Source: Haloactinopolyspora alba (lineage in GTDB: Bacteria; Actinomycetota; Actinomycetes; Jiangellales; Jiangellaceae). Taken from it: DNA of 64,000 bases. Positions 59,090 to 64,000 of this stretch are shown here, one piece after another. The notes under the pieces are model-generated. The model was not told the origin of the DNA and did not search any database. It saw only the letters and a list, made by a program, of their open reading frames with translations. Location: NCBI RefSeq assembly GCF_003014555.1, contig NZ_PYGE01000009.1, positions 124,001 through 188,000 on the forward strand, in the 5' to 3' direction. The first letter of the stretch is position 1, and each line of letters starts with the position of its first letter. Both the position numbers and the translations under genes were made by a program.

Positions 59090-59899
59090 ATGGCCGGATC
59101 AGCGCAGTACACCCATGGTCACCACGAGAGCGTGCTGCGCTCGCACGCATGGCGCACTGTCGCCAACTCCGCCGCGTACGTGAGCCCGTGGCTGGTCCCG
59201 GGCACCGAGGTGCTCGACGTCGGTTGCGGTCCCGGCACGATCACCACCGAGATGGCGTCGCTGGTCTCGCCCGCACGGGTGGTCGGGGTGGACGATGCCG
59301 ACGTCGTGCTGGCCGGCGCACGGGAGCACGCGGCCGCGGCAGGGGTGCGCAACGTGGAGTTCCGCGCCGGCGACGCGTTCGGGCTCGAGTTCGCGGGCGC
59401 GTCGTTCCACGTGGTCCACGCGCATCAGGTGCTGCAGCACGTCCCGGACCCGGTGGCCGTCCTCGGTGAGATGGCGCGGGTGTGCCGGCCGGACGGTGTC
59501 GTCGCGGCCCGCGACTCGGACTACTCGGGAATGTTCTGGTTCCCGCAGATCCCGGAGCTGGACGAGTGGTTGCGGCTGTATCGGACGCTGGCCCGGCACA
59601 ACGGAGGCGAACCGGACGCCGGCCGCCGGCTGAAGTCGTGGGCCCGAGCGGCGGGCCTCGACGAGGTCACCGCGTCCGCGAGCGTGTGGTGCTTCGCCGA
59701 GGACGCCGACCGGCAGTGGTGGGCCGCGATGTGGGCGGACCGGGTGCGCGAGTCGTCGTTCGCCCACCAGGCCGTCGAACAGGGACTGGCCACGGTGGCC
59801 GACCTGACGAGGATCGCCGACGGGTGGCGGGCGTGGGCCGAGCACGACGACGGCTGGTTCATGGTGCCGCACGGCGAGATCGTCGCGGCGGTGGGGTGA
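59090..59899 (+). CDS. SAM-dependent methyltransferase (UbiE/type 11-like)
   Basis: The 269-residue protein has SAM motif I VLDVGCGPGTITTEMASLV, VVGVDDADVVLAGAREHAAAAGVRNVEFRAGDAFGL, and VVHAHQVLQHVPDPVAVLGEMARVCRPDGVVAARDSDYSGMFWFP. The start AGSAQYTHGHHESVLRSHAWRTVANSAAYV is typical of a group annotated as class I methyltransferases of unknown substrate. It is a single gene 100 bases upstream of glyQS. Confidence 0.92.
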   Translation: MAGSAQYTHGHHESVLRSHAWRTVANSAAYVSPWLVPGTEVLDVGCGPGTITTEMASLVSPARVVGVDDADVVLAGAREHAAAAGVRNVEFRAGDAFGLEFAGASFHVVHAHQVLQHVPDPVAVLGEMARVCRPDGVVAARDSDYSGMFWFPQIPELDEWLRLYRTLARHNGGEPDAGRRLKSWARAAGLDEVTASASVWCFAEDADRQWWAAMWADRVRESSFAHQAVEQGLATVADLTRIADGWRAWAEHDDGWFMVPHGEIVAAVG

Positions 59900-59999
59900 C
59901 CGGCCGCCGATCGTGACGCGGGCCACGACCTGTATTCTGGCGGGGACGAGTACGGGCATCGGATTAGTGCCGAAGCCCGAGCGATACTAGGGTCTCCCT

Positions 60000-63017
<3,018 letters not shown>

Positions 63018-63039
63018 CTCCACGGGGGACGTGGCGCGG

Positions 63040-63405
63040 TCAGCCGATGTCGTGCTGGTGCCGCGGATCGTCTTCGTCGGGGTGTTCGCCGCGCGCGTGG
63101 TCGGCGTGGAACAGCGCCTGTTCGAGCAGCTGACGCACGTGCGTGTCGGCCGCGTGGTAGTACACGAACGTCCCGTCGCGGCGGCTGGACACCAGCCCGG
63201 CGAGCCGGAGCTTGGCGAGGTGCTGGCTGACGGCGGTCGACGTCGAGCCGACCAGCTCGGCGAGGCAGTTGACCGACGACTCGCCCTGCAGCAGCGCCCA
63301 CATGATCTTGACGCGGGTGGGCTCCGCCAGCATCCGCATGGCATCGGCAGCCCGGTCGACCTGCTCGGTGCTGGGCATCTGAAAGCCGGTCAGCGATTCG
63401 TGCAC
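63040..63405 (-). CDS. ArsR/SmtB-family metal-responsive repressor
   Basis: GTG 63405 gives the family-like start HESLTGFQMPSTEQVDRAADAMRMLAEPTRVKIMWALLQGESSVNCLAELVGSTSTAVSQHLAKLRLAGLVSSRRDGTFVYYHAAD; ATG 63378 is an alternative and longer forms are less likely. The 121-residue product ends HVRQLLEQALFHADHARGEHPDEDDPRHQHDIG, whose His/Asp residues fit alpha5-type zinc, cobalt or nickel sensing. It is divergent from the cation-efflux gene, with overlapping palindromes between them. Confidence 0.92.
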   Translation of the reverse strand: MHESLTGFQMPSTEQVDRAADAMRMLAEPTRVKIMWALLQGESSVNCLAELVGSTSTAVSQHLAKLRLAGLVSSRRDGTFVYYHAADTHVRQLLEQALFHADHARGEHPDEDDPRHQHDIG

Positions 63406-63434
63406 GAGCGCGAGCGTAACGCTGTGAACACTAG

Positions 63435-63458
63435 TTGCGCATCTACGCAATTACGTAG
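63435..63458. promoter_or_regulatory. Overlapping palindromes between ArsR and CDF genes
   Basis: TTGCG-CATCTA-CGCAA (63435-63450) and CTACG-CAATTA-CGTAG (63443-63458) are two perfect 5-bp inverted repeats that share eight bases. They lie between the ArsR start at 63405 and the transporter ATG at 63470, as expected for a shared operator. Confidence 0.65.
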
Positions 63459-63469
63459 ACAATGCATCG

Positions 63470-64000
63470 ATGACGGATCACCACACCGGGGACGGTCACG
63501 AACACGAACACGAACACCCCGACGGGGCCGTCCGGCGCGTCCTGCACGCGCTCAAACCACACAGCCACGACTCGGCGACGGCCATCGAGAGCGCGGAGAG
63601 CAGCGCCGGCGCCGGGGTCCGGGCGGCCTGGATCAGCCTGATCGGCATGATGGCGACCGCCGCGGTGCAGCTGGCGATCGTGGCGATCAGCGGCTCGCTG
63701 GGGCTGCTGGCCGACACCGTGCACAACCTCGGACACGCGATCACGACCATCCCGCTGCTCGTGGCGTTCAGGCTCGGCCTGAGGCCGCCGACCAGCAGGT
63801 TCCCGTACGGTTACCGGCGCGCCGAGGACGTCGCCGGCATCCTGATCGCACTGGTCATCGCGCTTTCGGCCGCTCTGATCGTCGCCGAGTCCGTGGGTGC
63901 CCTGCTCGACCCACGGGCGATGACGAACACCGGCTGGGTACTGGCGGCCGCGCTCGCAGGTGCCGTAGGCAACGAGCTCGTGGCGGTGTACCGCATCCGG
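63470..64000 (+). CDS. Cation diffusion facilitator (zinc-type efflux), 3' end missing
   Basis: The ATG at 63470 opens a frame that stays open to the window end (177 codons). It starts with a His-rich stretch (TDHHTGDGHEHEHEHP), then a first membrane segment AAWISLIGMMATAAVQLAIVAISGSLGLLADTVHNLGHAITTIPLLVAF. The H-N-x-x-H pattern (usually H/D-x-x-x-D) in the second segment is the transport metal site. PYGYRRAEDVAGILIALVIALSAALIVAESV follows. It is a proton-coupled metal exporter, probably zinc, under the divergent ArsR. Confidence 0.93.
   Translation, partial: MTDHHTGDGHEHEHEHPDGAVRRVLHALKPHSHDSATAIESAESSAGAGVRAAWISLIGMMATAAVQLAIVAISGSLGLLADTVHNLGHAITTIPLLVAFRLGLRPPTSRFPYGYRRAEDVAGILIALVIALSAALIVAESVGALLDPRAMTNTGWVLAAALAGAVGNELVAVYRIR

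Noticed and set aside
63470-63535. CACGAA triplets as a short repeat array
   Set aside because: They simply code for the His-Glu repeats of the metal transporter's N-terminus.

Overview
The window is GC-rich DNA with dense, often overlapping genes and many GTG starts. It fits an actinobacterium. Several gene orders support this: an AhpE-type peroxiredoxin, the Nif3 / coiled-coil zinc-ribbon / RNase HI-phosphatase trio (55.4-58.2 kb), and an SmtB-like ArsR repressor next to the glycyl-tRNA synthetase gene. The glycyl-tRNA synthetase is a fused alpha-beta (GlyQS) protein. The genus cannot be fixed from the sequence alone.

0-4.0 kb: the end of an AhpE-like peroxiredoxin, a four-CxxC zinc-ribbon protein, tRNA-Val(UAC), and a large MalT/LAL-type LuxR regulator.

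4.0-22.2 kb: the most striking part. About 18 genes for small membrane, SHOCT, DUF6325/DUF1269, DUF6069, DUF7144, GAP-family, SulP transporter, alkyl-sulfatase, arylsulfatase, AI-2E-family and MscS proteins are arranged in short operons. Each of the ten intergenic gaps that can hold a promoter carries at least one copy of the dyad TCACCC-N5-GGGTGA (12 copies in total). None of the four convergent gaps has one. I read this as one previously unnamed regulon for envelope, ion or sulfate stress, possibly controlled by the LuxR/LAL protein at its edge. One DUF6325 copy is frameshifted.

22.2-26.6 kb: an accessory patch of decayed fragments and orphan immunity-like genes, followed by an FtsX/ATPase ABC exporter. 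A 39-bp exact repeat links the two.

26.7-34 kb: membrane and DUF4429-SHOCT proteins, a secreted GH76 enzyme, a zinc alcohol dehydrogenase next to an HxlR regulator with a clear operator, an XRE regulator, a Dabb protein and an acyltransferase.

33.7-45.4 kb: two divergent operons. Leftward are two FGGY carbohydrate kinases, a histidine phosphatase, a DeoR repressor and a D-2-hydroxyacid dehydrogenase. Rightward are two Ssu/Tau-type permeases, an ATPase, a lipoprotein binding protein and a second arylsulfatase, which suggests import and desulfation of an organosulfur compound.

45.5-53.6 kb: a VOC protein, an ArsR/flavoprotein pair with a shared palindrome, a methyltransferase, a GNAT acetyltransferase, a VapBC pair, a truncated NarL-type HTH fragment beside a 51-bp hairpin element, a Tat-exported GH2 glycosidase and a cysteine-rich ArsR.

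53.6-64 kb: housekeeping genes (PHP phosphoesterase, Nif3, zinc ribbon, RNase H/phosphatase, YaaA, methyltransferase, GlyQS), then a divergent ArsR/cation-efflux pair that runs off the window.
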